Below are positions 1 to 12,570 of a stretch of 64,000 nucleotides of DNA, one piece after another; position 1 is the stretch's first letter, and every line of letters begins with the position of its first letter. Location: the NCBI GenBank assembly GCA_023101885.1, contig JALPQD010000241.1, forward strand, positions 744,001 through 808,000. The letters are read 5' to 3'. The notes under the pieces were generated by a model, which was not told the origin of the DNA, searched no databases, and saw only the letters and a list, made by a program, of their open reading frames with translations. Origin of the DNA: Typhlomys cinereus. Taxonomy: Eukaryota > Chordata > Mammalia > Rodentia > Platacanthomyidae. A program made the position numbers and the translations under genes.

Positions 1-2299
1 AAGTCAAAATTCTCTACAAATGTGTCCAGAGCTCAAATCCTCAACTGTCAAGTTGACACCTGTGTCTATGACAATATGTTTTAGAAACTTTTAGAAACTG
101 GTTATGTGGACATATTATGGAATTTTACATGACATAGTGGCAGAAGTTGATCTAAAAGGACTATTACATAAAATAGCCTGGGTCTAAGCCCAATCTTGAT
201 TGCTGTGACCTCAGGACTTGTTCCTCTGTTAGTCACAATTCTTCTTTCAGTAAAGTCATGCAAGCTAGAAAGGATGCAGCTTTAATTCCTCCCAGCTTTA
301 CAATTCTACGGTTCCACAATTACATTTATCTTGTCCTTCAGAATGCCAAACAGAACCACAAACAGGCATTTAATAAACATCACTAGATAGTATCACTTTT
401 TATTTTTATTGTTTGTCTTCTCTTAAATCATTCCAGCTTTTTAAAGCATCCAATGTAAGATCCTGCAAATTGTACATTTCATTTTGTTTATCTATTTAGG
501 CAACTGTGATGCCTTCAGGGTTATGGTTATAAATGATGATAGTGGCTTGTTATAGAAAGCAAACAGCTCCAGGAAAATGTGTCCCAATAGAATTCAAAGT
601 GTTTCCACCAAGTGTCCATATCACTACATACTCATACTTTAAACTCAGAATAATTAAATAAAAAAACTTTCATTATCATGGGGAATATTAATGAAAATAA
701 TAACAAAAATTTCATGATTATTTTGCTTTTATACTTTTTCAATGAAAGAACTTAACACTTATGTGGATTGCTTTGAAAATTCTGATTACATTATTCTGAG
801 TATTTCCTTTGTAATCATTTCATTGCATAGATTCCCAGATCCTTTAATACAAAGCAGACAAATGTCTTTCCTTTCACACACTTGCCCAGCATAATTGTTT
901 ATTTGTTTAAAGGGAATTATGTACAATCAGAGAAAATATTTACTAAGCACAGAGGTCAAAAGGAAGCATATTATCCGTAATTAAGCATTTTGGAGTCCCC
1001 ACTTGCTTTTGGTAATTATGGAATAACATCTTTCCTGAAGCAATGTCCACAACAGAATAGACTTTTTCTTCACTGGCAGCTGCTAGCTGTCTTCTATTCT
1101 TCCCCTCCATGGGCAGATCTGCCATTTGCATAATAATGTGAAATAGATTGTCACATACATCACTCAATGTAGTCTTAGTTGCCCTACATAGGAGAAAGAC
1201 TGGACTTCATGATCTTTCAAATGGTCTTGCAAAGATAGATGGATTGCCTATAAGAGTGTCATTATGGAGAGTGGAGCAAGAACTGAAGTATCTATTGCCT
1301 GTCCAGGACTGTTTGCTATGTTTCATGGCAGGGAAGGATTGAGCCATTGACTACATTAGTATTTGTAATTTATCTGTACCTTTTTCTATTTGGATCATGG
1401 CAAATAGTAAGATGTGTGGAATGTATTCTTGGACAAGCAGTTATGGCACAGAAGAAAAATGACCAGTGAAGAGTGGAACATGGATTGCCTGTCCTCTAAC
1501 ACTTTGACACTGCCTACTAAAACTTTAACCTGCTAACAGGTGATTCCATGATTTAGAAGAGACAAGTATGTGGTTTCTAGAAGAAGGTGTCTTCTGTTAT
1601 ACGTGGTTCAGGGAGTGTGCTCTCTCTATCTGTGAATATGATACATGAGGACATCCTCCTCCTGCCAGAGTTAAATGCCAATGAGGATGCCACTTGTACA
1701 GTTGTACTGATATCTGAGACACGCTGGCTCTTTGGGAATCTCAGAATTTCCCCAATGGCTGCCATTTTAAAAAGCTTCCACCTTAGCCAGGTGGTCATTT
1801 TGTACAGACCACACCCCCAGTCTTTACTGTTCGTAGTAACTCCTGGGCAAAACCTCAGCTACAACTGAGAATATGAAAGGTTGTAACCCCACCCAGAGTC
1901 TCCTTGTTGCTCTCCAAGATCTTCAGTCTCTTTGTTCGTCTCTTTCTCCCCACCTCATGCTGTCATACCAGCTCTCTCCCTGTCCATGCTGACCTTAAAC
2001 TATCTCCTCTGTTCCAATGCTCTCCTAACTATGGCTCCCTTGGCCACCATACCCTAAGTTAACACCTATTTCTTAAGTCACTACCTCATGCCGGTTTCTC
2101 TTAATAATATACCTACACCTGGACTAAGTCGCTATATCCATTCCTTCTGTCCCTGACTTAGTGAAGATCACTAGGCTTAGTGGTAATATTAAATTTTCTT
2201 TATATTTTAGAAGCAAAATGTCATAGCACTAAACTCTCTATCTGAAAGGAACCTCCTGTATTCTACCATCATTTTTCAACATTTTTGGATACATATTTT
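1..2299. other. Unassigned AT-rich sequence
   Basis: No gene is supported. Positions about 5-75 resemble 43055-43115 (shared core CAACTGTCAAGTTGACAC), so the left edge is probably the end of a dispersed repeat lying on the minus strand. The rest is AT-rich DNA. A 74-codon minus-strand frame (943-1167) and overlapping frames at 1577-1868 have no recognisable domain or splice context and are not called. Confidence 0.5.
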
Positions 2300-2492
2300 C
2301 ATGTGCCCCATGTTGGCTTTGAATTTGCTGGGTAACTGAAGGTAGATTTGAATTTATCTAGTCTTCTTGCCTTTACTTCCTCACTGCTAGGATTACAATC
2401 ATGTACCACCACACATGGTTTGTGCAGTGTTGGATACTGAACTCCAGCTGTAGACATGCAAACCTTCTACCAACTGAGCTCCATTCCTACGG
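2300..2492 (-). repeat. Old B4-like SINE (7SL/tRNA dimer)
   Basis: Read on the plus strand, the segment has the order of an inverted B4 element. A B1-like half comes first (GGATTACAATCATGTACCACCA at 2390-2411 is the 'ggattacaggcgtgtgccacca' box, given here in part), then a tRNA-like half ending with ACCAACTGAGCTCCATTCC. It is strongly diverged and no target duplication was found. Assignment is from remembered family structure, not a database search. Confidence 0.5.
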
Positions 2493-4206
2493 TCTTCTTA
2501 GTGCTAGTAATCCTTACATGTTTCTTCTTGAGTTGCTTCTACCTAGCCATATAGGTAGCAAGTGGTGGAAACATCTGACCTTGAATTTGGTATTTGGAAA
2601 ATGTGATCAGCTTAAGAGTTGACACATAGCAAGTCCATTTTAAGTATTGTTTAGTGGTCTGAGAAAAGGTAATGAAAATCTGCCTCTTTGATAAATATGT
2701 TGATAATTATTTTTTATCCAGAGTCACAAAAGACAGACAGTGAAAATATGTCTTTCTGGCCATCTTCCCTACTGAAAACGTTCTAAACCAGGTTTTCTTA
2801 CTACTCTTGCTTACAGGAGATATTTCTTCTTACGAGAATTTCAAAACCTGGTCTGAAGGGATTGAACAGTATTCAATGTAAATGAATCAGAAAGAATGTG
2901 ACTTTTGGAACAGGGTGAAAAAATCCAAAACATGAAAAAATATAAAAAATTATCATATTCTAAATTAACATCCAGTGACTTTTCTTATAAAAATTAAGTG
3001 ATCTTTGTTAGTTTTATTCATGTATAAAAGACAGTGATTGTAGGAAATGTGATTAGATGTTAGGAGAGAAAAGTTTGAGAGTACACATTCTAAGGAGGTA
3101 AATGAATGATGCAATTTAAATACACACAAAAATGTATGGTCCATGCAAAAGTAAAGATAGTAAAGAATGGCAGGCATGCTCATTGTTAAAGCTCACTTTA
3201 GTCTACTTAGAAAGAGAAAAGGTGTGAAACAAGCTAGCTTAGCAACCCCCTGAATGCTCTGCACTCTCAGCTAGCTCAGTGATCTCAGAGAAAGTGTTTT
3301 TGATCTCCAAGTCTGAGGGAAAATAGACATACTGTGAGGATTGCAATGAACTTACACTGGGCCAGAAAATCTTGCAAATCAAAGCACCCTGAGAAACAGA
3401 CCTTGTTTGCAGCGTTTCACATGAGCACTGTGCTCTGCCTGCTTCCTCTGCCCCGCTGGCCAATGCATTCCCTCTCCTCCAACTCCCTTTTCTCTATAAT
3501 GTGGATTCCACCACCAGGGGCTCAGTTTGGTCATGAACTCAGGTTGCATAACATCATTCATAGGCTCAAGTGGATTCTGACTTTTCAAAACCATTCCCTG
3601 AGCTAAATCAATCCCTATCTTGATATTCTTAGTTTAAATGCATCTTGCAGTCTCATGGGCTGAAGATGGGGCTAGTTTCTTCTTTTTTGCTGAAGACATT
3701 TATGTTTATTTCTTGACTCATTAATTATATTGAGTAAAATACATACATTTTGAGTGAATAAAATACAAATGTATACATACTTATCGCTTGGTATTCACAG
3801 GAGGTTGGTCCAAGGGACATGTCTCAGATGTCAAAATCTGTGGTTGTTCAAGTTCCTTATATAAAATGATTTAGAATTTTCATGTAACCAATGTAGAATT
3901 TCCTATATACTTTAAATCATTCCTAGATTATTTATAGTATCTAATACAATATAAATGCTATTCAAGCAGTTACAATGTAACATTTAGGAAAGGAAAACAA
4001 AAGTTAATTTATACAGGTTAGTCCAGATGTAATGTTTTCTTAATATTACAATATTCAATATTTCTAGTTTTTCCAATATATTATGGCACATATGTATTCA
4101 TTACCACACGTGATAGGACACCATTTCTCAAAGTGTAGTCTAGGGACCATTATCATTATCTACCCTATAGATACCAAACCACTGGATAGAAGGGGGGCTA
4201 TTTTAT
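2493..4206. other. Unassigned sequence
   Basis: AT-rich DNA with no supported gene. A GC-richer patch at about 3230-3610 has short frames on both strands with no recognisable domain. Nothing else stands out. Confidence 0.4.
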
Positions 4207-4240
4207 ACACACACAGACACACAGACACACACACACACAC
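4207..4240. repeat. (CA)n microsatellite
   Basis: Imperfect CA run interrupted by CAGACA units, directly upstream of an old SINE. Confidence 0.85.
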
Positions 4241-4284
4241 TCCTCTATGAATTAATTGTCCTTGAAGTGCTCATCAGTGGTATA

Positions 4285-4504
4285 AAGATGCAAATGAGCA
4301 GGACCGGTGAGGGTGATAGGGAAGGTGACGGCTCACAAACCTAGTGAGCTAGACTCAGTTCCCAGAAACCCACCATAGAGCAGAACACAAAGTAGAGAGA
4401 ATGAACTTCTGAAAATTACCTGTGCCCTCCATTCTCCACCCACGAGTTATGGCATACACACAAAAATCTCTCTCTCTTTCTTACTCTCTAAAATAAATAA
4501 AATG
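4285..4504 (+). repeat. Old B3-like SINE
   Basis: The segment follows B3/B2-type order: a degraded tRNA-like head, a body containing GTGCCCTCCATTCTCCACCC, then CACACA, a CT-rich stretch and an AAATAAATAAAATGC tail. It is strongly diverged. Confidence 0.4.
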
Positions 4505-4538
4505 CATAAAATATGTAATTGAGAATGTGAGGTCATGT

Positions 4539-4835
4539 TGGTACCATATTATTCTTTTTTTAAAATTATTTATTCAATTGTGCGTGTGTGTGTGCATGTG
4601 TGTGTGTGTGCATGCGTGTGTGTGTGTATGTGTGTGTGTATGTATGTATGTGTGTGTAGAACCATGGCCAAATTCGGGAACCACCATGGACCACCTCCAC
4701 CTGCCCTGGGATTCATAGGCTCTGCCTTACCAGAACCAGAAATGCAGGCCGCCCCCGCTTCCGCTCTGTGTCTATATGTGGGATCTAGGATCCGGACTCA
4801 GAACCTTCTGTCTGCAGTCCTGGTACCATATTATT
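4539..4835 (-). repeat. Young tRNA-derived SINE, copy 1 (5'-truncated) with target duplication
   Basis: Minus-strand SINE occupying about 4554-4820. On the plus strand it reads as the A/T tail (TTTTAAAATTATTTATTCAATTG), a TG microsatellite of about 80 bp, then the conserved body (GGGAACCACCATGGACCACC) and part of the tRNA-like head. It is flanked by the perfect 15-bp duplication TGGTACCATATTATT (4539-4553 and 4821-4835), which proves insertion by target-primed reverse transcription. The first 30-40 bases of the head, seen in copies at 17.7, 41.6 and 45.1 kb, are missing. The copy is therefore truncated and lacks a complete Pol III promoter. Confidence 0.88.
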
Positions 4836-5214
4836 GTTTTGTATTTTTACAGATTTTTTTCATAGTTCTTTTTCTGAAATAACTTTTCTTATTTTTGTAC
4901 ATCAAGTTTTATTGAGGCATGTGAGAGATTCTTATTTTGTATCAAGAAACCTGTTATAATAATGTACCAACATTCTTCTTAGAGATGGAGCCTCTCTGGC
5001 CCCTGGGCTCAGATGATGTTTAGAGTATCCAGCCATTCGTACTATTGCTTTAATGAGTTAGCAATTCTTAACTCTTCTTCTATTGCTAATATTGGTTTTT
5101 GCAGGATAATTCCACATGTTTCTTAAATCAAAATTCATCAAAAAGGGAAATGAAGTTAGCATGGAAAGTCACCATCCAATATGTAGAATTTTTATTAGGC
5201 AGAACTTCCACAAT
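4836..5214. other. Unassigned sequence
   Basis: AT-rich DNA between the SINE and the LTR; nothing recognised. Confidence 0.4.
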
Positions 5215-5750
5215 ATGATGGTTAATTTCAGATGTCAATTTGTAGACTGTTTGGGGCATAGCTGTGAAGAATTTATGATTGAAGTAGGCCCCTGAACCAG
5301 CCAGTAAGTGCTTGGTTAATTTACTTGATTAGAATACCAAGTCCATAGTAGGTGGTGCTTTTCAGTGATGGACCAGATTAAAGGAAGTGCAAGGAGGAGG
5401 TAATTGCTCTTCCTTTATCCTGTGATAAATTGTTGCTGAGTCCACTCTTCAAACCTTGATGCCTTCTTTGTTGCTGATGCCTCAGTCCTTGATGCCTGAG
5501 GACTCAGAGTTCCACCTTTAGACTACACCGCTGTTCCCACTGCCTATGAAGCCTGGTCTCCTAGGCCTTGCAGATGCACATCATTGCTATGAGAGCCCAG
5601 CATTTTCACCCCTCCAGCATGATAGAGACTTGAGATCTTATCTGGATCCTTCTTTGTGAAGCATTTGGATCAAGAATGAAGCAGCTATGGACAGCTACTT
5701 TAAAACTCTATCAATTCTATTCTTCCAGAGAACCCTGACTAACCTACACA
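5215..5750 (+). repeat. Solitary ERVL/MLT2-type LTR
   Basis: Begins TGATGGTTAATTTCAGATGTCA and ends CCAGAGAACCCTGACTAA. From memory, these are the two ends of mammalian ERVL-class MLT2-like LTRs (TG..GGTTAATTT..GTCAACTTG at the start, GAGAACCCTGACTAATACA at the end). Length of about 535 bp fits. No internal retroviral sequence lies on either side, so it would be a solitary LTR of an old endogenous retrovirus. The family name is from memory and needs a repeat-library check. Confidence 0.55.
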
Positions 5751-5969
5751 ACAAGACAAGCTATGTCCCTAGACTGAAAGGAATCCCTGTCAATTGACTT
5801 GGCTCCATTTGTATCTTCTGTCAAACCAATGAGACTCACTGTCATTGGGAAAGATCGCAGTGACCCAATCATTGGGAGACCTAGAGAAAGAATGTATTTC
5901 TACTACATTATTTTGAAATCATTATCACTGCTACATTCCATTTTCCTAATGTGGATAGTGTAGGGGGGA

Positions 5970-6160
5970 AGAAAGAAAGGAAGAAGGAGAGGAAGCAACA
6001 TGAAGAAGGAAGAAAAGTGGGAAAGGAGAATAAAGAGAGAAAAGGAGTGAGGAAGGAAGAAAAGAAGGAAGGAGGAAGAAGGAAAGGGAAGGAAGGAAGG
6101 AAGGAAGGAAGGAAGGAAGGAAGGAAGGAAGGAAGGAAGGAAGGAAGGAAGGAAGGAAGG
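5970..6160 (+). repeat. Purine tract with (GGAA)n microsatellite
   Basis: An all-purine stretch that becomes a pure GGAA/GAAG tetramer run of about 18 units at 6088-6160. Both strands are open in long low-complexity frames (KEGRKEGRKEGR or LPSFLPSF), which are not genes. GGAA arrays of this length can bind ETS-family factors; whether this one does is unknown. Confidence 0.9.
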
Positions 6161-7737
6161 CTATTAGGTTTCCTGCATGATCCTAATAACTCAAAATTTA
6201 AACAAGTTTCTAGAGTAAGAGCCAATGTCATTTATTTTTTTCAGGTAAGATTTATGTGCCCAAACCAAAGGGAAATACAGTTATGGAGTGGGTGTTTGTC
6301 AATACAAACCTCACCCATCTGCATCAACTTCTTTTCATCTCTAGAATGAAGGAAGCAGTAGAAGGAAATGGGAGAAAACAACAGGAAAGAAACACAACAG
6401 GACAGGAGTGTAACTGAAATAAATAGAAGGAAAGGAGGATTGGTGAAGCAGAGTTTAATGCTTCCCTCTCCCTATGTGTAAAAGTTGCTTTCCATGTTAA
6501 GCGATGTCCTTTGTGATAAGAGCATGTCAGCACCTACCTAATGGATAGCTACTAAGCCTAAAGCTCCAGGCACAATGGATCAGGAGCACCTGTATAATGG
6601 AGAAGTTAACTGAAGTAGAGATAAGAATAAAACTGAAGGAGAATAAATATTTAGGACCTATGTTAGGAAAGCTTTCCTAACACAATGCATTTTCTTGAAG
6701 GTATCTGTTGTTCTCAAAGATGGTCTAGGGACCATCAGCATCAATATCTCATCAGAACTTGTTAGAAATGCAGCACATTGGACTACATCCCAGACTGTGT
6801 ATTACTTTCTAGGAGTGGTGTTCTGTCCTGTTTTGACAAGAAACTGAGGTAATCTTCATAAGGAAGATGCATGTCTGATCAGTGGCAGTTCGTAATTTAT
6901 GGAAATTTGTGATTCTTGTTTAGACACATGGAATATTTTGCACACCGTACCAATGAGTATGAACTGTATGGACATGTTATCTTCTCTTCCCAGTTCCCTC
7001 TATGCAGTGCCTGTTTGCTAGGCTTCTTGTTAGTCTTTAAGAGGGTTCAACACTGTCATGCCTCACTCTCTCCTGAACAGAGGATGAGCTGGGAACCTAA
7101 ATAAACATTGTATCTACTGAGCACCCACTCCATTCACTACATTTTCTAGGACTATGATTAATGGTGGCTTGGACAACCCTTCAAAGCTATATTTCTACTA
7201 ATAGAGCCCGACTTCAAAGTAATATACTGACCATAAACCTGATCAATATGCTCTAGGCGTCCTGCAATAAAGTTGAGTCTTAAAGCATCTTGCTACTCTC
7301 ATGTACCTTCCTCCTGAATGAAGCTAAAGGTGCTCAATGTCTCTGACAATGCAGATCATTCATTGTATTACTGGCATAGCAATGTACCTTCAGACAGAAC
7401 TGTAGGCAGCACTTACTAGCTAATCTATCATGGTTCATACTTGTGCATATGTATGTGTCCATGTGTCCATATGTGTGCATGCATGTACATGTCAGCAGGT
7501 GTACATAAAACTGATGTGAATAGACATTTTTCCTAAGATTTTTATTTTAATTTGGAGACACTATCATAAAACATATGCAAATGTAGAAAAATCATTGATG
7601 CACTGTGGGAAAGATCTTTTGAATATGTATGTGTCAGAAGTATTTCATTTTGGTATATCACCTACAACACTATCAACAGAAAGCTGAAAGCAGAGGTTTT
7701 TAGTTCAATTCATATGGTTTAGAACCCTAGATTCTGG
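6161..7737. other. Unassigned sequence
   Basis: Unique-looking DNA. No gene, SINE or clear motif recognised apart from short TG-rich stretches near 7440-7500. Confidence 0.4.
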
Positions 7738-7895
7738 ACTGGTAAAAAGTCTCAGTGGATAAGGTACCTGCTGTCCAATTCCCAGAAGTTCATATGGTGA
7801 AAGGAAAGGATTGACTTTTGAAAGTTCTTCTCTGACTTCTACCTGTAAGCCATGTCATAAATGTGGGTCTGTCTGTCTCTTTCATAAAATGTTTT
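7738..7895 (+). repeat. Old B3-like SINE
   Basis: Follows B3 order on the plus strand: tRNA-like head (AAAAGTCTCAGTGGATAAGGTACCTGC in part), then CCAATTCCCAGAAGTTCATATGG, then CTCTGACTTCTACCTG and a GTCTGTCTGTCTCTTTCATAAAATG tail. Highly diverged. Confidence 0.45.
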
Positions 7896-8540
7896 TAAAA
7901 AACAAAATCTTGGTTCTCTGTCATGTGTTAGCTGCATAACTTAGGATTCACCTCTAGATTTCTCTATTTTTTTAATCTTGCCTGCATCATAAGCAAGATA
8001 ATGTTTAACATGAAGTTTTGTTGTGAGACAATAATATTAGTAAACAAGTTGAAATTCAACTGCTCACAATAATGAACAAGATTGTAAAATGCCAGAGTCT
8101 CCTTTTCAGTCGCCAAGGTGAGACAAACACATGTGAAATATCAAGCCAAAATGAGACAGATAAATGGTCAATTAGTCCAGCATGGAAGGATGTGGTTAAC
8201 TGTACAATAAATGATGTAAGAGGTTGTAGATGAAGAAAAGAAGAAGCAGGTGGCATCCAATACAGCCAGATGAGAAGGTGATTTGAGGTTTGAACTGGTC
8301 TTTGAAGGGAGTGAGGATGAGCAAGATGAGGTGAAGAGGTGAGACCCTGTCAGAATTGGGAGCTGAAAGAGAGGCTTGTTTGCCCAAGAAACAGAATCCT
8401 GTGCCTGGTGCACTTGCAGATAAAGCTGGGAAGGCAGGCAGGAGCAGGCTTCAGTGTAGAGGCTTTTGAATGTCAAGTTAATGCATCATGTGGACAACCG
8501 AAGGAGACTGTCTTACCAATTCACTTTAATCTGTCTTAAA
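7896..8540. other. Unassigned sequence
   Basis: Several short overlapping frames on both strands at 8056-8539 with no domain. No gene is supported. Confidence 0.4.
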
Positions 8541-8726
8541 ACTACATAATTCAACAGATCTAGTTATTCCTCCTGCCAATTCATCATACTTCCGAAGTTT
8601 TCTGGTGCATGAGAAAAATAAAGAATGAGAAATATGAGTTAGACACATCCTCACCTTCCTGACCTGTAGCCAAGACAACTACATCCCTGCATCCCTTGGC
8701 CCTGTGCTGTGGCCTCACATGGTGGT
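8541..8726 (+). repeat. Diverged duplicate, copy A
   Basis: About 186 bp matching 9383-9570 at roughly 80% by eye, in the same orientation and 842 bp apart. Shared landmarks are TTCAACAGATCTAGTTA, AAGTTTTCTGGTGCA and GACCTGTAGCCAAG, and both copies end at CATGGTGGT. It is either a local tandem duplication or two copies of an unnamed dispersed repeat. Confidence 0.75.
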
Positions 8727-9382
8727 GCTTGGTTTGTCTCTTTCTGATCACAGACTTTCTCATTCAGATGGAAAATGTCTCTTCCTGGTCTCAAGGCCAT
8801 CTGCAGCGCTCTGATCACCAAAGACCTTGCATTTCTCAAAGACGCCTCCCATGGGCTTGCCTCTGTCTCTGTGACCTCTCAGTCTGAACTCTTCAGCATT
8901 TGCCTTTCCCACCTTCTCATTGGTCACTGCTCCCTAGAAATTTTGGCTGCTTGTCTGTTCCCCACTTAGATTGTGTCAGTATAAATATTTTTGTTTAACT
9001 TTCAATAATGAATGAAAAATAATTTTCTACTTCCTTTTTGATTGTGCTTGATTTAGTTCTCATTTAGTAGTATACTTCCTGATCCTTAAATTTATAACTA
9101 CCATTACTCAGTGTTGTCAATTTCCTGCCTTCCATTTAGTTGCTTTTCACATCTCTGAGTGTTGCTTCCTTGCTTTGCTTTTGGCTGTATCAACTCCATT
9201 TTTCATTATGATTTTCATATATCATTACTGCTAAGGCACTGCCAAATTCTATGATTGAAATAAATATTGTCTCACATCTGTTAGCCTTTTGATGTTAATC
9301 ATGATTCTAAACCAGTGTAACCTTTATGGCTATAACTAGATTTTCCTCCTCAGTCAGTGAATGGAAGATTGAAAAATTACAA
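8727..9382. other. Spacer between duplicate copies A and B
   Basis: Unique-looking DNA, GC-richer up to about 8960 and AT-rich after. No gene recognised. Confidence 0.4.
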
Positions 9383-9570
9383 ACCTACATGATTCAACAG
9401 ATCTAGTTACCACTTTTGCCAGTTTATCATACTTTCTAAGTTTTCTGGTGCACAAGAAAAATAAAGGATGATAAATATGAGTTATACACATCCTCTCCTT
9501 CTTGACCTGTAGCCAAGGTAACTGTATCCCTCCATGCCCTGACCCTGTGTCTGTGGTCTTGCATGGTGGT
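9383..9570 (+). repeat. Diverged duplicate, copy B
   Basis: Partner of 8541-8726, with the same order of landmarks and small indels. Similarity fades on both sides of the block. Confidence 0.75.
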
Positions 9571-9811
9571 TTCTCCTTGTGACTGGGAACAAGATGTTTT
9601 TAAGTCAGTCCATGGAGAGTAACAACACACTTACTAAGTCATGTGTTGGTATAAATCTGAGCACCTACCCCACAAAGCTTCTACTGAAGTGAAAGGCAAA
9701 TAAACGTAGTGGGTCTATTTCAAAATGACTTCACTCTGTAACTTTCAGCCATTCTCTTCTATTCCTAAAAGACATCTGTGGAGAAGATCCTTTAAGAAAA
9801 TGTGTACTGAT

Positions 9812-10085
9812 TGAGCTGCGGAGATGACTTATAAGTGTGAGGACTTGAATTCAGATCCCCGACATATTAAGAGTTAGGCATGACAGTACATACCTGTAAT
9901 CTAGCATAGGGACATGGAGATAAAGCTTGCTGGAAAATCAGCCCAACCAATTGGTTGATTTCCAGGTTCAGAAAATGACTTCAAAATAAATAGGATGAAG
10001 AGCAAATGAGGAAGCCACCTAATGCTAAACTCTGGCCTCCACATAGCTACATGTCTATACATATATACATGAAGAGGGAAAATAT
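9812..10085 (+). repeat. Old B4-like SINE (tRNA/B1 dimer)
   Basis: Order on the plus strand: tRNA-like head (GAGCTGCGGAGATGACTTAT, then ACTTGAATTCAGATCCCC as a decayed B box), a B1-like half (ATGACAGTACATACCTGTAATCTAGC), then CTGGCCTCCACATAGCTACATG near the 3' end. Strongly diverged. Confidence 0.5.
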
Positions 10086-11861
10086 GCATTCTGGAGATCT
10101 GGCTCAGACTTTGAGGACAAGATGGGGAAGCCAGAGGTAAACATCATAATTGAGTTTGAGATTAAATCTAGAGTCACAGGCGGTTCTAACTACACTGCTA
10201 CCCATCCTTCATTTATATCCTGTTTTGTTACCTGGCCAGCCATAGGCCCTGTGACCCTTCTTAGCTGGAAAGAAGGAAGATAGAGACATGTCTAACTGAG
10301 TGTACATTTCGATAGCTCCAAAGAGTCTGGTTAAGAAAACTAGCAGGAGCCTCAAATCCCAATTGAATCACTGACTAGCTGTATGCACTCCCACACTTCA
10401 ATGTTCTCAAATGTAAAATAAAAAAACCTCTGCAAAACATGGTAAATAGTAGTACCTACCTCACAGGTTATGAAGATATACTCATTAACATTTGTATAGT
10501 ACTTAAACTGCTTTTACCTAACAGAAAGTATGGCATGATAATTTTCCAATGCTATTATCCATGGAATGCAAATTTATAAAAATAAACCCCGATGAGCTTA
10601 GAATTCACATAATCCTCTCACCATTCGCTTATGGATGAACCTTGATTATCATTATGATTCCACCCTTGAAGCAACAGCATGTTCTAAGAAACATGAAGAC
10701 AATTAAAGTGTATCTAACCTCATCATGCCAGTAGATAGTTCATAGACACAGAACTTAATGCCCAAAGCTGTTTCAAAAGACAGTTGTTGGCTTTGGAATG
10801 TTAGCAGCAAAGCAATGCAGGCAGTCAAAGGCCCTGACAGCAGAATGTAGTGGTAATTAGCAACATAAAAAAAAAAAGGGCAGGTCAGCTCTATGCGTAC
10901 AAGGAACAGAATTTAGCCAAGTGCTCATCTGAGTTTAGAAGCAGGTTCAAATCTGAGCCTCTAGCTAATAATTCAAGCTGGAAGACATTCTGATTTCAGT
11001 TCAGAGACATCTGGATCAGAGAAGCCAGAAAAGCTCACTGAACTTCTGACTTGCAAGATAACAGCTTTAAGTTGCTAAAATGAGATGATTTGTTTTGTAA
11101 CAATATAAGACTAAGGCCAGATATTGATCCCTCCTCCCCTGGGATTGTGCTTCACTCTAGAGCTCATAGGTAGATATTATTAATTTCTTCTGTCCTTTGT
11201 TCCCCTAGGACTTCAAACAGGGAGGATGTTCCTCGGCTGGATATATCCTGTTGTGATATCTTTCTCATACTGCCCTTGCTCTTTACATTTGGTTATTGTG
11301 CTTAAGATCTCTGTTTTCTTGTTCATTCATATAAGAGCTTTTTTTTTGCCTTGAAAAAGAAAAAGAGAGAAAGAGAAGTAGAAAATACATAGATACCAAT
11401 ATCTGGGTGTTGGATAATGTCTTCAATCGATTTTTCTGAGCCTTGTTTGTCATTATCTTTCATAATGTTATGTGTCTGTAAGTATTGATGAAGGGGCACC
11501 ACAAATATATTTAGTAGTGTGTATACCAGACATTAAGGCATGATCCCGGCTCCATAGTCACACAGGAGTCGTTACTTGAGTCCAGCATTCCAAAGACATA
11601 ACCAGAGGACTCAAATACAGAAACAAGACTAGAAAGAGAAGGAAAGAATGAGGGATGAAAAATGTGGGAAAGCAGAAGAGAGAATAAATGGAGCTTTTAT
11701 ATACATGTATGAAAATGTTTTGATTAAAAAATTGTCAATTAAAAATGCTAAGTATCTCAGGTCCAATCATCTTACAGCCACTTCAGATAACAAAACAACA
11801 AAGATTTTAAAAAGGAACCAAAATAGTCATTTAAACAGAATCTTTGCTCAGGTAAACAGGA
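10086..11861. other. Unassigned sequence
   Basis: Unique-looking AT-rich DNA. A 12-A run lies at about 10867-10878. The 106-codon frame at 11648-11968 overlaps a duplicated block and has no domain. No gene is supported. Confidence 0.4.
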
Positions 11862-11983
11862 CCATCTCTGGCTTATTCCAGACTCTGCAGAAAGTTCTTC
11901 CTACTGAAGGGGAAGAGTTGACTCCATGTCCTCTTTCCCACTTGCTCCTTGCTGAGAAGCCTTGTTGATGTAGCTGGCTCACT
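11862..11983 (+). repeat. Diverged duplicate, copy C
   Basis: Matches 12571-12693 at roughly 75-80% by eye. Shared landmarks are CCAGACTCT.CAGAAAG, TCAACTCCA/TTGACTCCATGTCCT and the end GTAGCTGGCT/TGGCTAGCTG. Spacing is about 709 bp, same orientation. Confidence 0.6.
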
Positions 11984-12570
11984 TAAAGCAATGACTTTTA
12001 AGAAGTTAAATAAAGTTGAGTGGCAGCAAATGCTTAAGATCTGGAGTTAAGAAAGGCTGGCCTTGTAAAGTAAATTGAGAACCATTTGAAATGAGTTGAT
12101 GGTGATAAGCCACATTATGGATCTCAGTGCAGTTGGAGAACAAACCCCTACATGCCTATGACAGAACTGCTAAAACATAGACACTGATGAAGACACCGCT
12201 CCCAGATGATCACGTGATAATGTTCAGAACACTCGTGGGCATGAAAAATAGAAGCCTAGAAAAATCTGTCTGCTGTCTCACCCTGAAGGATGAGTTTGCT
12301 CAGCCTCCTTTTTTGGGACTGTAGTTCTTTGTGAGAGTTGTTCACTTTTTAGAATGTTTGTCCCAAATAATAGTTTCTGGGAAAATGTACCCACATGTAC
12401 CATGCTCAGCCCATTGGGCATTGTGATCAAAGAGTCACCCTTAGAAATACAGAAGTGGAGATTAAGAAATGTGAAGATGAACAGGTATGTGACAGAAATG
12501 ATAGCTTCTGAATAAGGTTGAACACAAAAGCAAAATTATTCAGAAAGAAGAAGCCGGTAAGAGAGATAGA

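Noticed and set aside
943..1167. 74-codon minus-strand frame starting MSDVCDNLFHIIMQ
   Set aside because: No domain, no splice signals that I could support and AT-rich surroundings; near the length expected by chance in 64 kb.
4535..4882. Frames rich in C and V followed by a TMAKFGNHHGPP-type peptide
   Set aside because: Product of the TG repeat and antisense body of the SINE; the same peptide recurs at 17.8, 41.7 and 45.1 kb.
6088..6160. Regular repeats considered as a CRISPR-like array
   Set aside because: Simple tetranucleotide run without spacers; the genome is mammalian.
5951..6349. 132-codon plus-strand and 107-codon minus-strand frames rich in KEGR or LPSF
   Set aside because: Direct translation of the GGAA tetramer array; no start context or domain.
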